Shown here piece by piece: positions 31,288 through 41,700 of a DNA stretch of 64,000 nucleotides. Source of the stretch: Bombyx mori. Its lineage: Eukaryota > Arthropoda > Insecta > Lepidoptera > Bombycidae. Position 1 is the stretch's first letter, and every line of letters starts with the position of its first letter. The position numbers were made by a program, and so were the translations under genes. A model generated the notes under the pieces. The model searched no databases. It was not told the DNA's origin and saw only the letters and a list, made by a program, of their open reading frames with translations. The DNA is taken from NCBI RefSeq assembly GCF_030269925.1, contig NC_085130.1:8692501-8756500 (forward strand). The letters run 5' to 3'.

Positions 31288-32820
31288 ATGAATACGAACA
31301 GCGCGCTATTCGCGCAGTTCGTGCAATTAATATGCCCGGACATTATGTCCCGTTTTGAGGCCTACAAGGCCACGCAATCGGACCCCGATGGTTCGTCCGC
31401 CGCCGCCGCGATTATCATCCGCGACTCGCCGTTATCGCCTCCCGCGCCGGCACTCCGCGACTCGCCGATGTCGCCCCCCACCCCCGCGCCCGCGTCGATA
31501 GCGTCCTGCGCGGCATCGAGCTCCGGCTCCGACTCCGAGTCGGAGATGGAGTTCGAGTCGGCCGCCAGCCCCGAACCCGGAACCTCCGATGGGTTCACCA
31601 CCGTCGCGCGCGGGAAAAAACGCGCCCGCGCCGTGGAACCGTCCGCGGCGCCGAAACAGCCAAAGGCCGCGAACGCGTCGCGCCCTAAAGTCGTGGTCTC
31701 ACCCGACTCCCCTCGCCGCGCAACCCCGTCGCCGCGACCCCAACCCGCGTCCGTCCGCAAAATTCCCGCGCCGCCGCCGGTAATTTTGCAAGATAAGACC
31801 GCGTGGGATCGCGTATCCCGTGCCTGTAAGGCACAAAACGTAAACGTCATCCATGCGCGTAACATCGCGCACGGCATTCAAATAAAAACGGCCTCACCGG
31901 ACGACCACAGGGCGCTGACAGCCCACCTCCGAAAGGAACGCATAAGCTTCCACACTTATGCGCTCCAGGAGGATCGCGAGCTCCGCGTAGTAATACGCGG
32001 AGTACCGAAGGAGCTCGACGTCGAGCTGGTCAAGGAGGACCTCATCGGGCAGGCGTACCCGATTGTAAGCGTGCACCGAATGCACAGCGGGCGCGATAAA
32101 TTCGCATATAATATGGTTCTCGTCGCGTTAGAACCAACCGCCGAAGGCAAACGGATTGCCTCAAGCCTCCGCACCGTTTGCGGCTTATCCGGGGTCACCG
32201 TCGAGGCCCCATATAGAAAAGGCACTCCCGGGCAGTGCCACCGCTGCCAGCTGTACGGCCACTCCGCGCGCAACTGCCACGCGCGTCCGCGGTGCGTTAA
32301 ATGCCTCGGTGACCACGCGACAGCCGACTGTTCGCGGGTCAAAGAGACCGCGACCGAACCTCCGAGCTGTGTGCTCTGCCAGAAGCAGGGCCACACAGCC
32401 AACTACCGCGGATGCCCCAAGGCCCCGCGGAAGCGTCTGGCCAACGCGCCCCCAAAAACCGTCGGCCCAAAGACTTCGGCGCCCCGTGCGCCGAAGCCTG
32501 CCTTCGTGCCGGCACCGGTGCCCACCGTCTCCGCGTGGGCAAAACCGCTGCCGCTCACGCTGGTAGGGAAACCACCGGCACCCCAGCCCCTGCTCGCGCC
32601 GCGCCCCGCCCCCGCGCCCGGTCCCGCGCCTCGCCCCGGCCCCGCGCGGCCTGCTGTAAACGACTTTACAATTATTCGCGACTACATCGCCGCGATAAAT
32701 ATCGACCGCATGCGTGCGTTCGCCGACGCCATGCGCAGAGCGGTCACGGCCGAAGACCGCCTAAACGCGACGTTCGAGTACATCGACGTCATCGAGTCCG
32801 TCCAGCGCACGCTGGTTTGA
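31288..32820 (+). CDS. Amy copy 3 ORF1: gag-like zinc-knuckle protein
   Basis: 510 aa, intact. The N-terminus differs from copies 1 and 2, and the low-complexity part is shorter. The RRM-like centre is conserved (IHARNIAHGIQIKTA, YALQEDRELRVVIRGVPKEL, VSVHRMHSGRD). The three knuckles are CHRCQLYGHSARNC, CVKCLGDHATADC and CVLCQKQGHTANYRGC. It ends with an ORF2-proximal helix (AINIDRMRAFADAMRRAV). RNA-binding protein of the element. Confidence 0.88.
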   Translation: MNTNSALFAQFVQLICPDIMSRFEAYKATQSDPDGSSAAAAIIIRDSPLSPPAPALRDSPMSPPTPAPASIASCAASSSGSDSESEMEFESAASPEPGTSDGFTTVARGKKRARAVEPSAAPKQPKAANASRPKVVVSPDSPRRATPSPRPQPASVRKIPAPPPVILQDKTAWDRVSRACKAQNVNVIHARNIAHGIQIKTASPDDHRALTAHLRKERISFHTYALQEDRELRVVIRGVPKELDVELVKEDLIGQAYPIVSVHRMHSGRDKFAYNMVLVALEPTAEGKRIASSLRTVCGLSGVTVEAPYRKGTPGQCHRCQLYGHSARNCHARPRCVKCLGDHATADCSRVKETATEPPSCVLCQKQGHTANYRGCPKAPRKRLANAPPKTVGPKTSAPRAPKPAFVPAPVPTVSAWAKPLPLTLVGKPPAPQPLLAPRPAPAPGPAPRPGPARPAVNDFTIIRDYIAAINIDRMRAFADAMRRAVTAEDRLNATFEYIDVIESVQRTLV

Positions 32821-32821
32821 T

Positions 32822-32835
32822 TACCGGTAATCAAT
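32822..32835 (+). promoter_or_regulatory. Palindrome at the ORF1-ORF2 junction (ATTACCGGTAAT)
   Basis: ATTACCGGTAAT sits between the ORF1 stop and the ORF2 start in copy 3. Copies 1 and 2 keep TTACCGGTAATCAATGGC at the same place although the ORF1 stops differ. Conservation at this position suggests a role in ORF2 initiation (inference). Confidence 0.4.
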
Positions 32836-35722
32836 GGCGTGCAACGGTAGGGAAAAACCGCGTTCTATAAAGTTAGCATTTTATAATGCTAACGGACTCG
32901 CGCGTCAGCGCGATCAAGTATATGAGTTTCTCCGCGATAATCTCATCGACATCCTTCTGGTGCAGGAGACCTTCCTAAAGCCCTCGCGTCGCGACCCCAA
33001 AGTCGCGAATTACGTCATGGTTAGGAATGACAGACTCTCCGCCCGCAAGGGCGGGACTGTCATTTACTATAGGAGGGCCCTGCACTGCGTCCCTCTCGAT
33101 ACTCCCTCGCTCTTACATATCGAGGCGTCAGTGTGCCGCATCGCGCTGACGGGACACCAGCCGATCGTCATCGCATCCGTTTATCTCCCCCCTGACAAAC
33201 CCCTCCTGAGCAGTGACCTCGAGACACTGTTCGGTATGGGGGACGCGGTCATCCTGGCAGGCGATTTAAATTGCCACCACACTAGGTGGAACTGCCATCG
33301 CACGAATGTGAACGGTAGGCGTCTCGACGCGTTCATAGACGACCTCACATTCGAAGTATTCAACCCCCCGACCCCCACGTGCTATCCGTACAACGCCGCG
33401 CGTCGTCCGAGCACAATAGATCTGGCACTGCTGAGGAACGTAACTCTGCGCTTACGCTCCATCGAGGCAATGTCAGAACTCGACTCAGACCACCGACCTG
33501 TCGTCATGCAGCTCGGTCGCCCACTCAACCGCGAACCAGATACGAGGACCATGGTGGATTGGAAGAAGCTGGGCACGTGCTTAGCTGACACCGCTCCACC
33601 AATCCTCCCTTGCGGCCCGGATTCAACTCCATCCCCCGAGGATACCGTCGAATCCATAAACATCTTCACTGATCACGTCTCGACGGCGATCACAAGATCT
33701 TCAAAGCAAGTTGATGTGGAGGACTGCTTCCACCGCATCAGACTTTCCCCCGATCTTAGGGACCTCGTTAGAGTTAGGAACGCGGCAATCCGGGCCTACG
33801 ATCGATATCCCACGGATTCAAACCGGACTCGGATGCGTCGCTTACAGCGGGAGGTCAAATCCCGCTTGAGCGACGCCCGAAACGAAAACTGGGATAGTTA
33901 TTTAAAAGAACTCGCGCCCACTCACCAAGCATACTGGCAACTAGCTAGGACCCTCAAGTCCGAAACTATAGCCACTATGCCGCCTCTCGTACGCCCCTCA
34001 GGCCAACCACCGGCTTACGATGACGATGACAAGGCAGAGTTGCTGGCCGATGCACTGCAAGAGCAGTGCAACACCAGCACTCAACACGCGGACCCCGAAC
34101 ACACCGAGTTCGTCGACAGGGAGGTCGAGCGCAGAGCTTCCCTGCCGCCCTCGGACGCGTTACCCCCCATTACCACTTCCGAGGTCAAGGAGGCGATCGA
34201 TAGCCTACAACCACGGAAAGCTCCCGGCTCCGACGGCATCCGCAACCGCGCGCTTAAATTGTTACCAGCCCAACTGATAACGATGTTGGCCACCATATTA
34301 AATGCTGCTATGACGAACTGCATCTTTCCCGCGGCGTGGAAAGAAGCGGACGTTATCGGCATACACAAGCCGGGCAAACCGAAGAACGAAACCGCGAGTT
34401 ACCGCCCCATCAGTCTCCTCCCGGCGATAGGCAAACTATACGAACGGCTCCTTCGTAAACGCCTCTGGGACTTCGTATCCGCGAATAAAATTCTTATAGA
34501 CGAGCAGTTTGGATTCCGCGCCAGACACTCGTGCGTCCATCAAGTGCACCGCCTCACGGAGCACATCTTACTAGGGCTGAACAGGCGGAAACCCATTCCG
34601 ACAGGAGCCCTCTTCTTCGATATAGCGAAGGCGTTCGACAAAGTCTGGCACAACGGTTTGATATACAAACTGTATAACATGGGAGTGCCAGACAGGCTCG
34701 TGCTCATCATACGAGACTACTTGTCGAACCGTTCGTTCCGATATCGAGTCGAGGGAACGCGTTCCCGGCCCCGTCACGTCACAGCCGGAGTCCCGCAAGG
34801 CTCCGCCCTCTCCCCGTTACTATTCAGTTTGTATATTAACGATATACCCCGGTCTCCGGAGACCCATCTGGCGCTCTTCGCCGATGACACCGCCATCTAC
34901 TACTCGTGTAGGAAGAAGGCGTTGCTTCATCGACGACTTCAGACTGCAGCTACCACCATGGGACAGTGGTTCCGGAAGTGGCGCATCGACATTAACCCCA
35001 CGAAAAGCACAGCGGTGCTCTTCAAAAGGGGTCGCCCTCCGAACACCACGCTGAGCATCCCTCTCCCGACTAGGCGCGTCAACACCCCCGCCCCCGCCGT
35101 TCGCCCAATCACGATGTACGACCAGCCCATACCGTGGGCCCCGAAGGTCAAATATTTAGGCGTCACCCTCGACAGTAGGATGACATTCCGCCCCCACATC
35201 AAGACGGTACGCGATCGTGCCGCCTTCATCCTAGGACGTCTCTACCCGATGATATGTAGGCGAAGTAAAATGTCCCTTAGAAATAAGGTGACACTCTACA
35301 AAACTTGCATACGCCCCGTCATGACCTATGCAAGTGTAGTGTTCGCTCACGCGGCCCGCATACACTTAAAATCCTTTCAAATTATTCAATCCCGTTTTTG
35401 CAGGATAGCCGTCGGAGCCCCGTGGTTCGTCAGGAACGTCGACCTCCATGACGACCTGGACTTAGAGTCCATCAGTAAGTATCTTCAGTCGGCGTCCATG
35501 CGCCACTTCGATAAAGCGGCACGACACGAGAACCCTCTCATCGTGGCCGCCGGTAACTACATTCCCGATCCTGCGGACAGAATGGAAAGCAGTCGACGTC
35601 GCCCAAAACACGTCATCTCGGACCCGCCCGATCCACTAACGGTGCTTTTAGGTAATTCAAGCACCGGTCACCGTTCTCGTCGAACCCGTCGCTTGCGACG
35701 AAGGGCTCGACGAGTAAATTAA
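32834..35722 (+). CDS. Amy copy 3 ORF2: endonuclease and reverse transcriptase
   Basis: 962 aa, uninterrupted. The endonuclease covers residues about 12-235 (FYNANG, LVQETFL, AGDLNCHH, SDHRPV). The reverse transcriptase covers about 500-770 (YRPISLLP, FDIAKAFDKVWH, GVPQGSALSP, FADD near residue 681). A thumb and a connection region follow (KVKYLGVTLD, RNKVTLYKTCIRPVMTY), then a very basic end (RRTRRLRRRARRVN). No RNase H, as in jockey. It nicks DNA and primes reverse transcription of its own RNA at the cut. Confidence 0.9.
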   Translation: MACNGREKPRSIKLAFYNANGLARQRDQVYEFLRDNLIDILLVQETFLKPSRRDPKVANYVMVRNDRLSARKGGTVIYYRRALHCVPLDTPSLLHIEASVCRIALTGHQPIVIASVYLPPDKPLLSSDLETLFGMGDAVILAGDLNCHHTRWNCHRTNVNGRRLDAFIDDLTFEVFNPPTPTCYPYNAARRPSTIDLALLRNVTLRLRSIEAMSELDSDHRPVVMQLGRPLNREPDTRTMVDWKKLGTCLADTAPPILPCGPDSTPSPEDTVESINIFTDHVSTAITRSSKQVDVEDCFHRIRLSPDLRDLVRVRNAAIRAYDRYPTDSNRTRMRRLQREVKSRLSDARNENWDSYLKELAPTHQAYWQLARTLKSETIATMPPLVRPSGQPPAYDDDDKAELLADALQEQCNTSTQHADPEHTEFVDREVERRASLPPSDALPPITTSEVKEAIDSLQPRKAPGSDGIRNRALKLLPAQLITMLATILNAAMTNCIFPAAWKEADVIGIHKPGKPKNETASYRPISLLPAIGKLYERLLRKRLWDFVSANKILIDEQFGFRARHSCVHQVHRLTEHILLGLNRRKPIPTGALFFDIAKAFDKVWHNGLIYKLYNMGVPDRLVLIIRDYLSNRSFRYRVEGTRSRPRHVTAGVPQGSALSPLLFSLYINDIPRSPETHLALFADDTAIYYSCRKKALLHRRLQTAATTMGQWFRKWRIDINPTKSTAVLFKRGRPPNTTLSIPLPTRRVNTPAPAVRPITMYDQPIPWAPKVKYLGVTLDSRMTFRPHIKTVRDRAAFILGRLYPMICRRSKMSLRNKVTLYKTCIRPVMTYASVVFAHAARIHLKSFQIIQSRFCRIAVGAPWFVRNVDLHDDLDLESISKYLQSASMRHFDKAARHENPLIVAAGNYIPDPADRMESSRRRPKHVISDPPDPLTVLLGNSSTGHRSRRTRRLRRRARRVN

Positions 35723-35942
35723 CTCTCAGACACAGCCCACTGAGTTTCTCGCCGGATCTTCTCAGTGGGTCGCGTTTCCGATCCGGTGGTAGATTCTGCG
35801 AAGCACGACTCTTGCTAGGGTTCGTGTTAGCAACATCGTCAGGTTTGAGCCCCGTGAGCTCACCTACTAAAGTTAGGGCTACGCTGATATAGCCGCTAGG
35901 GCTATCAGCTTAGGTAGGAAAAAAAAAAAAAAAAAAAAAAAA

Positions 35943-36887
35943 TCAATCATTTTCTAGTCCACGGTATGGGTTGGCCGAAGAGAGTGATCGGGGATTATTA
36001 GGTCACAAAACTGCACACTGATTGAACTGATTGAACTTATTTACATAAAATAATACATTATAGAATTCACCCTTTTGGGTGTGAACACATCTTGCTTAAG
36101 AGCGTTTGTACTTAAGATAAAAATATCGTTAACTAATATTAAATTAAGACAAAGAAAACAAAAAAAAAACTGCATATACAAACTTACAAAAAAAAAAAAA
36201 CAATGAAAATCAAAAATAAAAAAAAGAGGGAAATTAATGTTCTATAGAAATAAAAATAAATGTGGTTGATCTACAGCTCGGTGTGGATCACGGAACTTAA
36301 ATTTATTTTAAGTGAGGCTAGAGAAGCATGGCAAACAAATATGTCAATTTCATCACGTATACTATTTGCCAGGGAAGTCATACGATAGACAGGAGAGTGC
36401 TGGCCAAGATTACTTTTGATTTTTGGTAGGTGGAAAGTTTTCTACGCCTAATGCGCCTGTGAGATTTCTACGCCTAATGCGGGAGGAGATACGGGTTGAG
36501 TAAGAAAGATCCCCCTTTGAAAGATCAATGCTGTGCTTTTCGCTGGCTTAATATACGCCATTTCTAGAACCACTGTCTGAGAGTTATGGCTGCGTTCTCG
36601 AGCTCACTTGCAATTAGGGACTTGTTTCTACTCGAATAATATACGGTGGTGTCAACGGTGATCGGGAAAGACCTTGATAAATAAACTAAATAGGCGTGGA
36701 GAGCTTCTACTGTATGTATTGCTTCGTTAAACTCGTTTTGGGATATTTATTTGGGATTTTTATGCTCCTGATCGTTGTCTGGAAGATATCGCTCTTAGTG
36801 ATAAGACCGCCTACTTTTTGTTATAACTGTTTCGCATTCTTTATTAATTTTTGTACAATAAAGAATTCTCCTTCTCTATCTCAGTCT
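35943..36887. other. Intergenic DNA downstream of Amy copy 3
   Basis: Holds a tiny antisense Amy ORF2 scrap at about 35960-35992 (ccacggtatgggttggcc then aagagagtgatcgggg). A possible old LINE piece lies around 36280-36580, with a short direct repeat ttctacgcctaatgcg. No intact gene was seen. Confidence 0.35.
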
Positions 36888-37062
36888 CTCGTGTAATAAA
36901 AATCAAACACGCAAAATTATAATTTGCATAATTACTGGTGGTAATTATGGGCCTCTTGTGAGTCCGCACGGGAAGGTACCACCACCCCGCCTATTTCAGC
37001 CGTGAAGCAGTAATGCGTTTCGGTTTCAAGGGTGGGGCAGTCGTTGTAACTATACTCAGTAC
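36888..37062 (+). repeat. Bm1 SINE, truncated both ends
   Basis: Begins at cgtgtaataaaaatcaaac, passes actggtggtaat and cctcttgtgagtccgcac, and stops after gttgtaactatactcag. The 3' quarter is missing. Confidence 0.8.
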
Positions 37063-37240
37063 TACCACATTATTTATGCCTTCATCGTGGAAGTGGTTCG
37101 TGAAGATGTCAAGTAAGTTTCATTAGAACAAATTGTACCAGTCTGCGGGATTAAATCGAGACATAGACACGGCACTCGAAGCGAGAACCCCGGCGTTCTA
37201 TCCGTTAGACTTCATCGCCTTCTTAACCTAAAACAACAGT
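37063..37240 (-). repeat. Head part of a Bm1-related SINE
   Basis: Read on the minus strand it has a tRNA-like start (gataga...ccggggttc), then actggtac, tctaatgaaacttacttgac and cttccacgatgaaggcataa. This matches the head region of the full SINE at 45748. The body is absent. Confidence 0.45.
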
Positions 37241-38109
37241 ACAGGCAAACACGCGGGATGGAATGTCCTACTTTTCTCCCGCGGTGCACATACTATTTTT
37301 TCTCCTACCGGGCCGAAAGTTCGTGGAGTACAGAGCCGGGGTCCAGGGTCGAAACCCCGGTGGGGTCCAGTTGGAGCTAGCTCCCCGTACTCATAAAAAA
37401 CAATTGAACTGTTTTTTAATTTTGAAATAAACTACTACTAATTGAATATAACTACTACTATTGAAGTATTTGTTTAATACTTCACTAATAAATTTTATTG
37501 CCTTTTGTTTATTTCACTTTTACACTAAACACAATATTGCAAATTTACCCGAGCACAACAATGGCGGAGAATTTTATGTGCATGAGGGCAGACGTAAACA
37601 CTAACGCGCATGCGCACTTGTCAGTACCCAGGGACTAAAAGTTGCACTTTCTTCCCTGTACAGCGGGAGGAAAACCGAAATTTCGGCGTAGGTAGGAGAA
37701 AAAGGCAGTTTCCATATTTGGGAGAGAAATTTGCAGCACCGCAATCTGTAGGTATTATCCGCTCTTGCGATTCCGGGCAATGAAAAACATGTGCTAAGCT
37801 ATTTTCATTACGTTTTTTTTTTGTTTTCTAGAATATTTCGCCAGCAACACCATCCTGTATTTAGGTATTTTGTTTTCATTATAGTTTCCTTAATCATCGT
37901 AATCCTCCTTCAATCCAAATAAGGTAGCAATCGGTGCAAGATGAATTTGCCACAGGAAGAACAGTTAGATAGAATGCGGAAAGCACAATTTAGTCTTTCG
38001 CTTCGTAGTACGTAATTTAATTCGACCTTCACCTTTGATAGTCACGAAACGCCTCAAATACGCACATTCCTTAGAACGTCAACCAAGTCGAATCAATCAC
38101 GCTATCATC
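37241..38109. other. Intergenic DNA upstream of the secreted-protein gene
   Basis: GC-richer repeats at 37265-37400 (gtacagagccggggtccagg) and 37600-37740 (agcgggaggaaaaccgaaat) look transposon-like but could not be assigned. No gene was seen. Confidence 0.3.
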
Positions 38110-38499
38110 ATCATTATCCTGCCCTTCTCCTAGTCACCTGGGGTCGGCGCAACATGTTTTCTCCTTCCATACTTTTCAATCATATACCATTTCTTCGCTC
38201 ACTCCCAAATCGTCTTTCACGCAATCCATCCATTTCTTCTTAGGTCTACCTCTTCCTCTATATACTTCCACATTCATAGTTAACATTTTCTTACCAACCT
38301 CATTTTCATTTCGTCTCATCACATGTCCATACCATCCCAAACGCGCAATTCTCAGCTTCTCTGTCACAGGTGCCACTTTCAGACTTCCTCTAACATATTC
38401 ATTCCGTATTCTATCCATTCTCGTTACACCAAACATCCATTGCATCTCTGCTGCATGCAATCGCCTTTCGCCAATCGAATCAATCACGCTAATACCCAT
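38110..38499 (-). mobile_element. RTE-clade LINE, C-terminal coding fragment
   Basis: The minus-strand frame reads RLHAAEMQWMFGVTRMDRI, RNEYVRGSLKVAPVTEKLR, LGWYGHVMRRNE and GRGRPKKKWMDCVKDD. This is the very characteristic C-terminus of RTE-type reverse transcriptases (rrmLRWm-G-T-R-D-R-I-R-N, then W-x-G-H-V-x-R, then G-R-P-K-x-x-W-x-D). It is 5'-truncated. Confidence 0.8.
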
Positions 38500-38719
38500 T
38501 AATTAAATAGAAAAGTCGACGCATTAGAATCTGAAGCGGGAAATACTTATAATAAAACGTGAGCCCGATTCGATTTGGTTCCTTAACGTTTAATTGAAAC
38601 ATATTTAATAAATGTTCGTTTACAATCGATTTTATAAACATACTTTCAATTAGCGAAACGGCTATAATTTTACGTGTTTTCAATGCGAGAAAAACACTTT
38701 TCGTTCTCGCTTCATCGCG

Positions 38720-41700
38720 ATGAAGTCATACGTTTTCATCGCAACGATTGTTTTGGCAACGACTCAACTGACCTGGGTATGTCTTTGACGGAATTTAAAT
38801 AGGATTGTTCGTAACAGAACCGATAAATTATAAAAAAAAGATGTGTGGTGTTGTGGGACACCGGATAGGAACGAAGTTCTTTATTATAAAAATATTAATT
38901 TTAAGTTCAATTCGAGGTATAAAGAAAATAAAACTGGAGGTTTCGCCTCGACAACCCACGGTCATTCGGTAACGTGCGAACTTATTGTGGTACACTTCGT
39001 TCACGGTTGTTTGCATAAGAGTTAGTATATTGCGCAAACGAACGCTCTGAGATCGTGGTCAATGAATGATAAAAAAATATGACAATGTTATTTTTTTGTA
39101 CGTTATTACAAAGTTAAGTCGTACACTGTGTGCATTACTAATTTGTACGTTATTACAAAGTTAAGTCGTCGACTGTGCATTACTAATTTGTACCTTATTA
39201 CAAAGTTAAGTCGTAGACTGTGCATTACTAATAAAAATCTTACGTTACGGACGTTTTTTCTCGGTTAGGGTACCCCTCCGCATCGACCCATAAGAAACTT
39301 CGTTCCAAAAAACGCTTTTAAATATGTAGTAACTGAATAAGCCATCTCATTTAAAAGATCGCACGTCTTTTCCTACGAAGCTGAGATTGGTAGGGATGCC
39401 GCTAAAACTAAATTGAAAAATACTAACGTATACACGTTTGTGTGCGTTCAAAAAACTGATAACACCGCTAGCAACAGGACACGTTATTATGAGCTAATAC
39501 AAAGGAAGATCTTCCAATAGTATGTTTGCTTAGGAGAAGATTCAAGTTTTTATTTTTTATTGCTTAGATGTGTGGACGAGCTCACAGCCCACCTGGTGTT
39601 AAGTGGTTACTGGAGCCCATAGACATCTACAACGTAAATGCGCCAAACACCTTGAGATATAAGTTCTAAGGTTTCGGTATAGTGCTGCTATAAGGCTGCC
39701 CCCCCCTTCAAACCGAAACGCATTACTGCTTCACGGCAGAAATAGGCAGGGCGGTGGTACCTACCCGTGCGGACTCACAAGAGGTCCTACCACCAGTAAT
39801 TATGCAAATTATAATTTTTCGGGTTTGATTTTTATTACACGATGTTATACCGCGGAAGTCAATCGTGAACATTTGTTGAGTACGTATTTCATTAAAAAAA
39901 TTGGTACCCGCCTGGGATTCGAACACCGATGCATCGCTCAACACGAATGCACCGGACATCTTATTATTATCCTTATTATTATTATCCTTTAGGCCACGAC
40001 GACTCACAAGTTTATAAATAGCCTCTCAAGGCTATTTCAGCATAGGTAGGAAAACAAGGGGAGTAGAACACATAAATAAAAATCATTGTTTTAATTATAA
40101 AATTATCTGGGAGGTGAAAAAGGAGCTTCGTCCAAGTCCGGCTTCTGTGAGGGGGCAACCTCCTCCCGGTAATAGCCTGAGGTTGTCGAGGCTGCGTCGT
40201 ATGCTACCATCACTCTAGCGCGCTGGCACCGGGAGGATGGGACGACACCGCATTGCTGTCGTCGCTGGACGTTGGAAGAGCAACCAGGTCGGCAGTGTAT
40301 CGCGTTCCAATCCAGCAGGCTGGTTTTAACTCAGCGGGGTATCCCGAAACTCCAGTAGCAGTCTCACGGCGACCTGACGTTTCGCCATGCCGCAAAGACC
40401 GGCGTCGCTGCTCGTTGCTGATCGCCTCGACGTCCTGTCAATCAGGCGTCGTAGTGGCGAGTCTGGTTGTAGTCTTGACCGCAGGAAACCCCCTACTCGG
40501 TCCGGGTTCTGACCCCGGGCAGAGATCGGACGTCGGTGGGTGTAGTGGGAGTCATTCGGTGCGTAGGGTCCTAAATACCTATATCCTTGGGCCCGTGATC
40601 CACTCTTAGCATCTGCGGACCGTCAAAGCCCACATACGCCACGCGCCACCTCCTCGGAAACCTCACCTCGAAATAGAAGCATCTCTTTTTCCGGCAACCT
40701 TCCCGAAATTACAGCGGGTAGAATTGCCGCAGTCTTACCGTGACAATAGCTTCATCAGACATAGATGAGAGTAGCGGGCGATCAAATAATATGGCATAAC
40801 AAAGGGGAAGCCCGTGCCCGGCAGTGGGTACCAAAGTGTTGCAGGTGTTGGCTAGAAAAAGAATTACTCAGAGAATGAGATCCAAAACCGAATAACAGAT
40901 ACTTCTATTTTCTAAAACACCAAAAATCCGTAGCAGCGTAGCATCCACCCGGTACCATACGATGCTGTCCTCTGCCATCTTGGTAGGTCTTACATCGAAA
41001 CGTGACGGTTCAGTATAAGTTCTACTTTAACCTTAGCCTGAAAATCATAAACAGCGCATTCTTCTTCTTTTTCTCCACCTTATTGCATTAGGTGGGGTCG
41101 ACACTGCTAATTTTTCTCTTTCATTCTCTTCTATCAGCCGTCATCACAACACTCACTGCTCTCTCTTATATCGTCATTCACACACTCCATACACGTCTTC
41201 TTCGATCGACCTCTTCCCCCTCTACCTTGCACTACCATTTCCATACATCTCCTAGTCACATTCATCTTCTCTCTATGCATTACATGCCCATACCACGCGA
41301 TCCGTCGCATTCAAAAGCAAAAATTCCGACTTAATACTTATATTTCGAATGATATTTTTTTCCTACCTAAGCTGGTAGCCTGGAGTGGCTATTCCAGCGT
41401 AACAGTGGCTAGTAGGTGAGCTCACGGGGCTCAAACCTGACGACGATGCTAACACGAACCCTAGCAAGAGCCGTGCTTCGCAGAATCTACCACCGGATCA
41501 GAAACGCGACCCACTGAGAAGATCCGGCGAGAAACTCAGTGGGCTGTGTCTGAGAGTTATTTCTAATGAGAAAATGATATCTAAATATATATAAATATGA
41601 CATCATTTCTCCATGGAACTATGTACGGTGTCCTCATCTTATATTAAAATTTATCCCTACATCATTGCTTAGTAACAAAATATGTCAGTGGTTCGTCAAA

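Larger units (their letters stand above)
30771..35942 (+). mobile_element. Amy/BMC1-related LINE, copy 3 (full length, both ORFs open)
   Basis: About 5.17 kb, with a 9-bp direct repeat tcaatcatt on each side (30762-30770 and 35943-35951). The 5' UTR is about 510 bases, ORF1 510 aa, a 13-base gap, ORF2 962 aa, then the 3' UTR with hairpins and an A run. Proteins are clearly diverged from copies 1 and 2 (different ORF1 N-terminus, MNTNSALF), so this is a separate subfamily. It is the best candidate in the window for an active Amy element. Confidence 0.85.

Noticed and set aside
39096..39232. CRISPR-like spaced repeats
   Set aside because: Three contiguous tandem units without distinct spacers in a eukaryotic intron.
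40253..40609. 118-codon plus-strand frame
   Set aside because: Lies in a decayed LINE tail shared with 17790-18035; codon pattern and lack of domain give no support for a gene.
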